From Devosia sp. (GTDB taxonomy: Bacteria > Pseudomonadota > Alphaproteobacteria > Rhizobiales > Devosiaceae), in assembly GCA_028290225.1 (NCBI GenBank), contig JAQGKH010000267.1:1-15194 (forward strand): a stretch of DNA of 15,194 nucleotides, given 5' to 3'. The notes beneath the pieces are model-generated. The model ran no database searches. It was not told the origin of the DNA and saw nothing but the letters and a program-made list of their open reading frames with translations. A program made the translations under genes and the position numbers. Each line of letters begins with the position of its first letter. Position 1 is the first letter of the stretch. Positions 7,136 through 13,723 of this stretch are shown piece by piece.

Positions 7136-8037
7136 GCACGCTCTCCCAGATCGATGCGGTAGATCCTGGCTGCATTGTCACAGAACAAAAGCTGCCGGTC
7201 TGCCGGCGAGAAGTCAGCCACCATCTCAACAAAGCCCGAGAAGATGGTCTGGTAACTGGCCACCAGGCTGTCGACCGGGAAGTTCGAGGCGAACATGCAT
7301 CGATCCACTCCAAAGATCTCGATGGTATCGAGAACAACGCCCCGATTGGCGTCGACGGTCCAAGGCAGGTCACGTTGGCCCAAGCCCGAAATTTTCACCG
7401 CTGCATTGCTGTTACCCGCAAGGATGCGCATCGCCTCGCGCCACCCTGCCAACCCTGCGGGCGAGCGATCTGCGGGCAGTCCGGTGTGGTTGAGGATGAT
7501 CTGTGTATCCGGATAGGATTGCGCCAGGTCAGCGGCTTCGGGAAGGTGCCACCACGGCGTTTGCAAATCGAACGACAAGCCGTTCGGCGCCAGAAGCGCA
7601 TAGCCGCGCCGCCAATCAGGATCACCCATCGACCCCTTGGCGTTCGCAAGCAGTGCTTGGGCGCTTGCGGCGGCCTTGGGCTTGTGGCGGATGCCCCGAA
7701 CAAAACTGGTTTGTCCATAGGTCGCGAGGATCTCTGGTGCATCAGCGCGGTCAAGCCAGGCCTGCGCCACCATGACGCTCGGCAGCCTCTCGCGCTCCCG
7801 CAGCGCCTTTACCCAGGCCAGTTCCCCCATCGGGTCGGCTGGATCCCACTCGGTCTCGACAAAGACGCTGCCGATTAGTTCAAACCCGGCAGCATCGGTG
7901 CGCAGATTTTCCGGCAGGTAGTTGCGCTTGAGCGCGTCATAGTTGCCGTAGCGAAAGTTCACCGGCTTGTCGGCCAACCATGGCAGGTAGTTGGCCGACA
8001 AATCCCAGAAATGCTGGTGGGCGTCCAGAATACGCAC
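7132..8037 (-). CDS. COG3618-type amidohydrolase / sugar lactonase-like
   Basis: 301 aa TIM-barrel hydrolase. It opens MRILDAHQHFWDLSANYLPWL, the His7-x-His9 and 'FWD...YLPWL' start typical of L-fucono- and L-rhamnono-lactonases and related enzymes (Amidohydro_2). Other motifs: 'RGIRHKP' (114-120), 'LNHTGLP' (His184) and 'RCMFASNFPVD' (246-256). The last is the strand-8 position that carries the catalytic Asp in most relatives (GSDWP); here it is Asn252. The start is GTG, 14 bases after the RraA-2 stop, with only a weak GAAGG, so coupling is likely. The expected reaction is opening of a sugar or pyrone lactone to its acid in the cytoplasm. Substrate not assignable from sequence. Confidence 0.88.
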   Translation of the reverse strand: MRILDAHQHFWDLSANYLPWLADKPVNFRYGNYDALKRNYLPENLRTDAAGFELIGSVFVETEWDPADPMGELAWVKALRERERLPSVMVAQAWLDRADAPEILATYGQTSFVRGIRHKPKAAASAQALLANAKGSMGDPDWRRGYALLAPNGLSFDLQTPWWHLPEAADLAQSYPDTQIILNHTGLPADRSPAGLAGWREAMRILAGNSNAAVKISGLGQRDLPWTVDANRGVVLDTIEIFGVDRCMFASNFPVDSLVASYQTIFSGFVEMVADFSPADRQLLFCDNAARIYRIDLGERA

Positions 8038-8051
8038 CTTCGACGCCCGGA

Positions 8052-8828
8052 TCAGGCTTCGAGTTCGGCGTAGAAGCGGTCCAGAGCTGTCACATCCACG
8101 CTCTCGTCATGGGCGCGGCCCAGCTTGTCATAACGGTTGGCGCGCGCCTTCATGTCGGCCGCCAGCACAGCCTTGGCGTGCAATGCCACTTCGCGCGCGA
8201 TCTCGATTGGAACGACGATCAAGCCATCGTCATCGCAGCCAACGATGTCGCCGGGTCGCACCTGCGCACCGCCAATGCCGATTGGTGTATTGAGCTCGAC
8301 CACTTCGATCCGCCCCGGAATGATGGTTCGGCCGCGCTCGCGGCAAACCATTGGGGTCCTCTGCATGGTGACTTCGCCAGTGTCACGGCAGTAACCGTCG
8401 GTCACAATGCCGACCGCCCCGGCGGCCTGGAGTGCGAGCACGTTCTCGGAACCAAAAAAGCCGACCTCGCCCGAACTGCCAGTGTCAGTCACCACAACCG
8501 AGCCTTCCTGCACGAGAGCATTGAGGCCACGACCATTGTGCCCATGCTTGGAGAACCAGAGCCCGTGCGCACCAACGATATCCTCGGTCGTGTCGAGCTT
8601 CCACATCGGTTTGTTGGCGGGCACGCAACGCTGCGTCACTGCAGGGCCCCAGAACTTCATGCCAAGCCAGAGCGGACGAATTTCCTGCGACACGAGGCCG
8701 ATATTGAAATAGCCCAAACCATCCATCGCATCGGCAACGTCCACCACCCGAAGCGGCTCGAAATACTTGCGGATCTTGTAAGGATCAACGGCACGGCCCT
8801 CTGAATCAGCAAAGCTCGCGTCAGACAT
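8052..8828 (-). CDS. RraA-family protein (RraA-2), HMG/CHA aldolase-like
   Basis: 258 aa from MSDASFADSEGRAVD. The ATG at 8828 has GGGGAG ten bases upstream and lies downstream of a clear promoter and operator; the frame is open for a further 336 bases upstream, but that part overlaps the promoter and the GntR gene and is rejected. Motifs: 'LRVVDVADAMDGLGYFN', 'IRPL', 'GIVTDGYCRDTGE' (Arg-Asp-x2-Glu), 'QVRPGDIVGCDDDGLIVVP'. It resembles RraA-1 through the core ('CRD-GE--MQ--P--C') and C-terminus, so the two look like paralogues. It leads the operon with lactonase, dehydrogenase and YciI-like genes, which fits a role as aldolase/lyase on an opened sugar acid (inference). Confidence 0.92.
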   Translation of the reverse strand: MSDASFADSEGRAVDPYKIRKYFEPLRVVDVADAMDGLGYFNIGLVSQEIRPLWLGMKFWGPAVTQRCVPANKPMWKLDTTEDIVGAHGLWFSKHGHNGRGLNALVQEGSVVVTDTGSSGEVGFFGSENVLALQAAGAVGIVTDGYCRDTGEVTMQRTPMVCRERGRTIIPGRIEVVELNTPIGIGGAQVRPGDIVGCDDDGLIVVPIEIAREVALHAKAVLAADMKARANRYDKLGRAHDESVDVTALDRFYAELEA

Positions 8829-8884
8829 TGTATGCTCTCCCCTGCACTGGCCGGTACGCCCGGCGATCTGATTATTGACGCAAT

Positions 8885-8911
8885 CTTGTATGCAAGAAAA
8901 CAGGGTGTCAA
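8885..8911 (-). promoter_or_regulatory. RraA-2 operon promoter with GntR operator copy 3
   Basis: On the minus strand: TTGACA (+ coordinates 8906-8911), a 15-base spacer, then TACAAG (8885-8890). The operator CTTGCATACAAG (8885-8896 on the reverse strand) covers the presumed -10. A 19-base stretch (8881-8899) is identical to the reverse complement of 9736-9754 at copy 5. The site is 57 bases upstream of the RraA-2 ATG. A weaker related sequence (GCATACAAT) overlaps the RraA-2 start codon at 8827-8835. Confidence 0.7.
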
Positions 8912-8959
8912 CAACCTTTGGGGCAATACAGCACGTAAGTTTGACCGGAAGTTCCGCCG

Positions 8960-9664
8960 CTACCGCGACGTATCCACGCGCCCCGTGATATGGGGCAAGC
9001 TGTTCTCGAAGTGCTTGCGGGTCAGCGGCGCCAGCAAGGCGCCGTCGCGCGCAGCCAGAGCCGTAAACATCTTGGTGTGCTCGATAAGCGCTTCGGTCCA
9101 CCGCCCCGTATCCAGGTTGGCCAAGGCACGGGCTCGTTCCACCCGCGGCAATAATGACTGCCACACCGACTGCAGAACCGGGCTGGCCGCGATCTCAACG
9201 GTACGCTGGTGGATCAACTGATTGATCCGCATATACGCAGCGCGGTCGCGGTTCGCGTGATAATCGACCATTTCCGCCAGCAAGCGACCAATCTCAGCAA
9301 TTTCGCCCTCGGTGATCTTTTCGCAGGCGAGTTCGGCAGCAAGCCCTTCGATAGTGCCGAAGACCTTGAACAGATCAACTACGTCCGGCGCATGCACCTG
9401 CGAAACCACCACGCTGCGGTTGGGCAGCAGATCAACGAGCCCTTCAGCGGCCAAGGTGCGCAGCGCTTCGCGCACGGGCGTCCGCGAGACCCCGAGATCA
9501 TCGCACAGTTGCTGCTCGCGCAGCCGCGTGCCCGGTGGCAACTCGCCCGCCAGGATCATGGCCCGCAGGTGAGCCGCAGCTTCTGTATGCAGTTGGCCCT
9601 TGCGGCGGCTTCCCTGTGCGGCGTCTTCCTCAGGGTTTTGGGCGGTTTGTGCAGTGTTGGTCAT
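8960..9664 (-). CDS. GntR-family transcriptional regulator, FadR/FCD subfamily
   Basis: 234 aa from MTNTAQTAQN. Winged helix-turn-helix at about 25-90 ('LRAMILAGELPPGTRLREQQLCDDLGVSRTPVREALRTLAAEGLV' region, with recognition helix SRTPVREAL), followed by an all-helical FCD ligand domain (about 95-222). Likely metal/ligand residues are Asn148, His152, His196 and His218, so an acidic catabolite is the likely effector. Of upstream in-frame starts this ATG best fits the domain length, although its ribosome site is poor. An operator-like sequence sits seven bases upstream of the ATG, suggesting autoregulation. It lies between the units that carry the shared operator, so it is the natural candidate for their local repressor. 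Confidence 0.93.
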   Translation of the reverse strand: MTNTAQTAQNPEEDAAQGSRRKGQLHTEAAAHLRAMILAGELPPGTRLREQQLCDDLGVSRTPVREALRTLAAEGLVDLLPNRSVVVSQVHAPDVVDLFKVFGTIEGLAAELACEKITEGEIAEIGRLLAEMVDYHANRDRAAYMRINQLIHQRTVEIAASPVLQSVWQSLLPRVERARALANLDTGRWTEALIEHTKMFTALAARDGALLAPLTRKHFENSLPHITGRVDTSR

Positions 9665-9669
9665 GGTTT

Positions 9670-9681
9670 CTGGTATGCAAT
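9670..9681 (-). promoter_or_regulatory. GntR operator copy 4 (at the regulator's own start)
   Basis: Minus-strand reading ATTGCATACCAG, matching the invariant TGCATAC core. It ends six bases before the GntR ATG, overlapping where a ribosome site would be, so binding would block transcription of the regulator's own gene. An eight-base A run (9688-9695) lies just upstream. It is the weakest of the five copies. Confidence 0.5.
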
Positions 9682-9738
9682 CGGCCGAAAAAAAACAATA
9701 CGGCTGTTGCAGGCCCAAGTCTTCTCGTTTATCCCTTT

Positions 9739-9750
9739 CTTGCATACAAG
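9739..9750 (+). promoter_or_regulatory. GntR operator copy 5 (CaiB operon control)
   Basis: CTTGCATACAAG, identical to the reverse complement of copy 3, with flanks also shared (19 bases in all). It is 48 bases upstream of the CaiB-like ATG in the 133-base gap between divergent genes. No good -35 box is seen at the expected distance on the plus strand. Confidence 0.65.
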
Positions 9751-9797
9751 ATTGGCATTGGGCAGCATCCGTCCTGATCGCCGGCAGGGAGGAAACT

Positions 9798-11021
9798 ATG
9801 GACAACCACAACCGCTCGGCGTCCAGACCGCCGCTGCCGCTTGCCGGCCTGCGCGTGTTGGATATGAGCCAGGTCATGGCAGGGCCGTTCTGCTGCATGC
9901 TGCTTGGCGACATGGGCGCCGACGTCATCAAGATCGAGCCGCCCGGGGTGGGCGACCAAACCCGCAAATCCATGGGATTTCGCATGAAGGGCGAAGATAG
10001 CCCTGGCTTCCTGGCTCTTAATCGCAACAAACGCTCGATCACGCTCAACCTGAAATCGGAAGCTGGCCAGCGCGTTCTGCACCGCATGGTGGAAACTGCC
10101 GATATCCTGGTTGAGAACGGCCGCCCCGGGGTAACCAAGCGCCTCGCGGCAGATTACGACACGCTGTCCAAGATCAATCCGCGGCTGATCTATGCCAGCA
10201 TTTCGGGTTTCGGGCAGACCGGACCCTGGTCGCAGCGGCCGGGCTTCGACCTCATAGCCCAAGCCATGGCTGGCGTGATCAGTGCCACCGGTCTGGTCGG
10301 GGCCGAGCCGGTTAAATCGGGCATACCGGTTGGCGACCTGGGCGCCGGCATGTTTGCGGCCTATGGCATCCTGAGCGCTGTTATTGGCCGCCAAAGCAGT
10401 GGCCGCGGACAGTATATTGATACGTCGCTGCTCGATGCCGCCCTGGCGCTTTCGGTATGGGAAAGCACGGAATATTGGGCAACCGGCATATCGCCCGGTC
10501 CTCTCGGCACGGCCAACCGCATGAGCGCCCCCTACCAGGCCTTTAATGCCTCAGACAGCAGCTTTGTGGTGGGAGCGGCCAACCAAAAGCTGTGGCTGAT
10601 CTTTTGCGACGTCATCGGCTGGCCCGAACTTAAGGACGACCCGCGCTACGCCACCAATGTGGATCGGGTCAAGCGGCGCGCGGAACTGGCCGAACTGCTG
10701 GCTCCCAGGTTCCGGACGCACACGGCGGAAGAGTGGGTCGAAGCATTCCACGCGGCCGGGATTCCCGCTGGCCCCATCTATGATTATGCCCAGGCGCTGG
10801 ATAACCCGCATGTGAGGCACCGCGAGGCGGTGATCGAAATCGAGCATCCGGTTGAAGGCTCGTTTCGGGCGCTGGGTTTCGCCGCCAAGCTTTCGGCCAC
10901 CCCCGCACAAGTCCGCATGCCACCGCCCCTCTTGGGCCAGCATACCCAGGAAATCCTGGCGGAACTTGGCCTGCAAGCAGAACACGGCGAACTCGATCGC
11001 AGCGGGGCGTTTGCAGCATGA
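9798..11021 (+). CDS. CaiB/BaiF-family CoA-transferase (class III)
   Basis: 407 aa from MDNHNRSASR; the ATG follows a strong GGGAGG. Hallmarks: 'LAGLRVLDMSQVMAGPFCCMLLGDMGADVIKIEPPG' (16-50), 'NRNKRSITLNL', 'DILVENGRPGVTKRL', 'YASISGFGQTGPW', and 'GIPVGDLGAGMFAAYGIL' with likely catalytic Asp180, which forms the aspartyl-CoA thioester in this family. It moves CoA between organic acids (formyl-/succinyl-/carnitine-CoA type donors). Its frame continues upstream to 9600, but that part overlaps the GntR gene and promoter. First gene of a three-gene plus-strand operon, overlapping the crotonase-like gene by four bases. The acid it activates is unknown; the presence of such an enzyme beside a sugar importer is unusual. 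Confidence 0.95.
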   Translation: MDNHNRSASRPPLPLAGLRVLDMSQVMAGPFCCMLLGDMGADVIKIEPPGVGDQTRKSMGFRMKGEDSPGFLALNRNKRSITLNLKSEAGQRVLHRMVETADILVENGRPGVTKRLAADYDTLSKINPRLIYASISGFGQTGPWSQRPGFDLIAQAMAGVISATGLVGAEPVKSGIPVGDLGAGMFAAYGILSAVIGRQSSGRGQYIDTSLLDAALALSVWESTEYWATGISPGPLGTANRMSAPYQAFNASDSSFVVGAANQKLWLIFCDVIGWPELKDDPRYATNVDRVKRRAELAELLAPRFRTHTAEEWVEAFHAAGIPAGPIYDYAQALDNPHVRHREAVIEIEHPVEGSFRALGFAAKLSATPAQVRMPPPLLGQHTQEILAELGLQAEHGELDRSGAFAA

Positions 11022-11806
11022 GCGAAGCGGCGTCGTCTGAGGCAGTTTACATGACGCGAGAAGCCCAGGTCGCACATATCGTCTTCAATCGCCCCGAGGC
11101 GCGCAATGCTTTTACCTGGGCGATGTACGAAGAACTGGACGCACTCTGCACCCAGCTCAGCACAGATGACACGGTCAGGATCGTGACGTTTCGAGGCGCC
11201 GGCGGCAAGGCCTTCGTAGCAGGCTCCGACATCAGCCAGTTCCAGGACTTCCAAGGCGGCGCCGATGGTGTCGCTTATGAAGCCAAGATGAACCGCCATT
11301 TCCGGCGCCTGCTGGACCTGCCCATGCCCACCGTCGCCATCATCGATGGCTGGGCGGTCGGCGGGGGGCTGAACATTGCAGCCTGTTGTGACATTCGGCT
11401 CGTGGCCCGTGGCGCCAAGTTCGGCACGCCCATCGCCCGCACCATCGGCAACTGCGTATCCATGGAAACATATGCCCGCATTGTGGGCGGCTTCGGTGAA
11501 ACCCGCGCCAAGCGGATGCTGCTGCTGGCCGAGTTTATCGACGCCGAGGAAGCCTTTCAGGCCGGCTTCGTGACCCGACTGGCTGACCCGGAAAACATGG
11601 ATACCGCCGCTGCCGAAATTATCCAGCAACTTCTGGCCAATGCGCCCCTGACCTTGCGGGTCAGCAAGGAGGCTATGCGACGCATCGGCAGCCGCCCGAT
11701 CGACCCCGCCGATGACCTGGTTTCCACCATTTACGCCAGCGAGGACTTCCGGCGCGGCGTGGCGGCCTTTGTCAACAAAAGCAAACCGGATTGGGTGGGG
11801 CGCTAG
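11018..11806 (+). CDS. Enoyl-CoA hydratase/isomerase (crotonase) family protein lacking usual catalytic Glu residues
   Basis: 262 aa, normal crotonase length. Fold motifs: 'HIVFNRPEARNAFTWAMYEEL', oxyanion-hole strands 'AFVAGSDISQF' (65-75) and 'GWAVGGGLNIAACCDIRLVA' (111-130), and 'AKFGTPIARTIGN'. In classical hydratases the glutamates lie in GGG-x-E-L-A and F-G-x-P-E; here these positions are Asn119 and Ile139, so a normal hydratase mechanism is unlikely. Other crotonase-fold activities (decarboxylase, isomerase, hydrolase, lyase) remain possible. The ATG overlaps the CaiB-like stop (ATGA), so the CoA ester made by that enzyme is probably its substrate. A second ATG at 11051 (MTREAQVAHIVF) with a GAGG upstream is an alternative start. 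Confidence 0.88.
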   Translation: MSEAASSEAVYMTREAQVAHIVFNRPEARNAFTWAMYEELDALCTQLSTDDTVRIVTFRGAGGKAFVAGSDISQFQDFQGGADGVAYEAKMNRHFRRLLDLPMPTVAIIDGWAVGGGLNIAACCDIRLVARGAKFGTPIARTIGNCVSMETYARIVGGFGETRAKRMLLLAEFIDAEEAFQAGFVTRLADPENMDTAAAEIIQQLLANAPLTLRVSKEAMRRIGSRPIDPADDLVSTIYASEDFRRGVAAFVNKSKPDWVGR

Positions 11807-11844
11807 TCGCCGCTGCACTGCTGGCGAATTCTGGAGGAAAGCCC

Positions 11845-13605
11845 ATGTCTGACCTGGCAGGTGAGGTACCGGTCTGGACCAAGATCGATCTGGTTCTGGT
11901 CAGCCAGCGCAGTTACGCCAACCCCTATACGGAGGTGGATGTCTGGGTAGACCTGGAGGGCCCAGGATTCGCCTCTCGCGTTTTCGGGTTCTGGAATGGC
12001 GGCACCGAGTTTGTTGTTCGCGTGCTGGCGACGGCCCCCGGTGAGTGGCATTGGCGGTCGGGCAGCTCGGTTGAAGATACGGGCTTGAACGACCGCGCCG
12101 GCCATTTCGAGGCGCGAAGCTGGAGCGAGGCCGAACTCGCCGACAATCCCAACCGCCGCGGCATGGTAATGGCGACGCGGGACCAGCGCGGCCTGCAATA
12201 TGCCGATGGCACGCCTTATTTTCTGCTCGGCGATACCTGGTGGTCACTCCCGAGCTACCGGTTTCCCTTGAAGCAAGGACGCGGCAGTGCGCAGGCTGTG
12301 GGGCCACAGGCATCGCTCAACGACTATGTGGCATTGCGCAAGGCGCAGGGCTTCAACTGCGTTGGCCTCATCGCCGCCCAGCCCGCATGGGCCAATGACG
12401 GCAGGGCGAATAACCTGCAAATGGACGACGGCACCTGGGTGCGCGCCGCGTGGCGTCAGCCCGGCACCCAATCAGCCAAGGACATGCACAACGAAGGCGG
12501 CAGGCCGTTCGAATTCCCCGGCAAAGTGCCAGGGTTCGAGGACGTGTTTCCGGATATGGACCGCATCAATCCCAACTACTTCAAGGTGCTGGACGCCAAG
12601 ATCGATTACCTCAACGAGGAAGGCTTTGTTCCTTTTATCGAGGTGGCCCGCCGCGATACCGGGCAGGCCTGGCAGAAATTCCATGACTGGGAAGAATCCT
12701 ATTCGCGCTATGTGAACTATGTGTTTGCGCGCTACCAGGCCAACATCACCATCCTCAGCCCGATCCATTACGATTACTTCGAGCAAACCATTGCGGCAGC
12801 CGATTATTCGCGTGCCATCGAGCTTGCCTTGGAACGACATGGGCGCCCACCCTTCGGCTCGTTGCTGTCGGCCAATCCCAATCCGTCAACCCTGGTGAAT
12901 TTCGGGCCCGACAGTTGGGTGGACCTTCACCAATCGGGCAATGTGCGGGAACACTATACCTATTGGTACCTCACCGAGATTTTCCAGGCCGAGCGGGCAA
13001 AACCGGCCATCAATGGCGAGCCCTATTATGCCGGTCTGCACCAGTTGGGGACGCCCTACCCGCTTCGCGTTCCCCCTGATAGCCGCGAGGATCGCTTCTA
13101 TGTTCGCTCCGGCCTGTATGGCAGTTTCCTGTCGGGTGGTCTGGCCGGCTTCATCTATGGCGCCGAAGGCATCTGGCAGTCCGATATCGAGCCCGAAGCG
13201 CTGCACAAGATGTGGGACAGTTTCCGCTGGCAGTCCGCCGCGGACGTGCAGCACCTCAAGACCTTCGCCACCATCAAGGGGGAGGCCTATCGGCAGTTGG
13301 AACCCCTGGCCGAACTGGTCATGCCCAACAAGGCGGGGCCAGATTTCGCCTATCATGGTTGGAGCTACTGCGCCTGCACGCCTGATCGAAGCTGGTTCAT
13401 GCTGTATTTCGAAGATCAGGCGCCCCTTGAAGCCAAGCTGCGCGGTGTGCAACTCGGTGCCCGCTACCAGCCGCGCTTCTTTGACCCTCGCAGCGGGGCG
13501 TGGGGAGATGCCGGCGCGATCATCGAAGTGCCACGCAGCTCCGTATTGACCTTGCCGCCGCGGCCCGACCTTCAGGATTGGGGATTGATGCTCCAACAGG
13601 TCTGA
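11845..13605 (+). CDS. Cytoplasmic glycoside hydrolase, DUF5060 / DUF4038 (apiosidase-like) architecture
   Basis: 586 aa from MSDLAGEVPVW; the ATG has GGAGGAAA upstream. An N-terminal beta-sandwich of DUF5060 type (about 10-75, 'YTEVDVWVDLEGPGFASRVFGFWNGG') is followed by a TIM barrel of DUF4038/apiosidase-like type (about 117-480) with 'YFLLGDTWWSL' (125-135), 'LNDYVALRKAQGFNCVGLIAAQP', 'LSPIHYDYFEQ' and 'AINGEPYYAGLH' (Glu392 a likely catalytic acid). The C-terminal domain (about 500-585, 'FFDPRSGAWG') resembles the small beta domain often named collagen-binding. GH140 apiosidases belong to this superfamily, but specificity cannot be read. There is no signal peptide, so it should act in the cytoplasm on an imported glycoside. 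It starts 38 bases after the crotonase-like stop, last in its operon. Confidence 0.88.
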   Translation: MSDLAGEVPVWTKIDLVLVSQRSYANPYTEVDVWVDLEGPGFASRVFGFWNGGTEFVVRVLATAPGEWHWRSGSSVEDTGLNDRAGHFEARSWSEAELADNPNRRGMVMATRDQRGLQYADGTPYFLLGDTWWSLPSYRFPLKQGRGSAQAVGPQASLNDYVALRKAQGFNCVGLIAAQPAWANDGRANNLQMDDGTWVRAAWRQPGTQSAKDMHNEGGRPFEFPGKVPGFEDVFPDMDRINPNYFKVLDAKIDYLNEEGFVPFIEVARRDTGQAWQKFHDWEESYSRYVNYVFARYQANITILSPIHYDYFEQTIAAADYSRAIELALERHGRPPFGSLLSANPNPSTLVNFGPDSWVDLHQSGNVREHYTYWYLTEIFQAERAKPAINGEPYYAGLHQLGTPYPLRVPPDSREDRFYVRSGLYGSFLSGGLAGFIYGAEGIWQSDIEPEALHKMWDSFRWQSAADVQHLKTFATIKGEAYRQLEPLAELVMPNKAGPDFAYHGWSYCACTPDRSWFMLYFEDQAPLEAKLRGVQLGARYQPRFFDPRSGAWGDAGAIIEVPRSSVLTLPPRPDLQDWGLMLQQV

Positions 13606-13674
13606 TTCTCGGACGCTCGCTCCCGGCGAAACGGCGTCGGGTCTTACGGTGGGGGCCGTTCCATTGTGCCAATA

Positions 13675-13703
13675 AGAAGAGGCGCCACGCAGGCGCCTCT
13701 TCT
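13675..13703. terminator. Bidirectional intrinsic terminator hairpin
   Basis: A perfect 12-bp stem (AGAAGAGGCGCC / GGCGCCTCTTCT) with a five-base loop lies midway between the convergent glycoside-hydrolase and RraA-3 stops. Runs rich in T follow on both strands (TCTTCTCGTTCT on plus, TTCTTATT on minus), so it can stop transcription from both sides. Confidence 0.85.
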
Positions 13704-13723
13704 CGTTCTGCAGGCTGCTGGTC

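Noticed and set aside
6050..7162. 370-codon plus-strand open frame opposite the YciI and dehydrogenase genes
   Set aside because: The minus strand has two well-supported families; this frame has no recognisable motif or ribosome site and mirrors their codons.
8946..8956. Small palindrome CGGAA-G-TTCCG after the gntR stop
   Set aside because: The stem is too short, has no usable loop and no T-run, so it is not a convincing terminator.
8829..9164. N-terminal extension of RraA-2 into the gntR region
   Set aside because: The added residues are not family-like, and the segment contains the promoter and operator; the ATG at 8828 has a good ribosome site.
9600..9797. N-terminal extension of the CaiB-like protein
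   Set aside because: It overlaps gntR and the divergent promoter; the ATG at 9798 has a strong GGGAGG and matches the family start.
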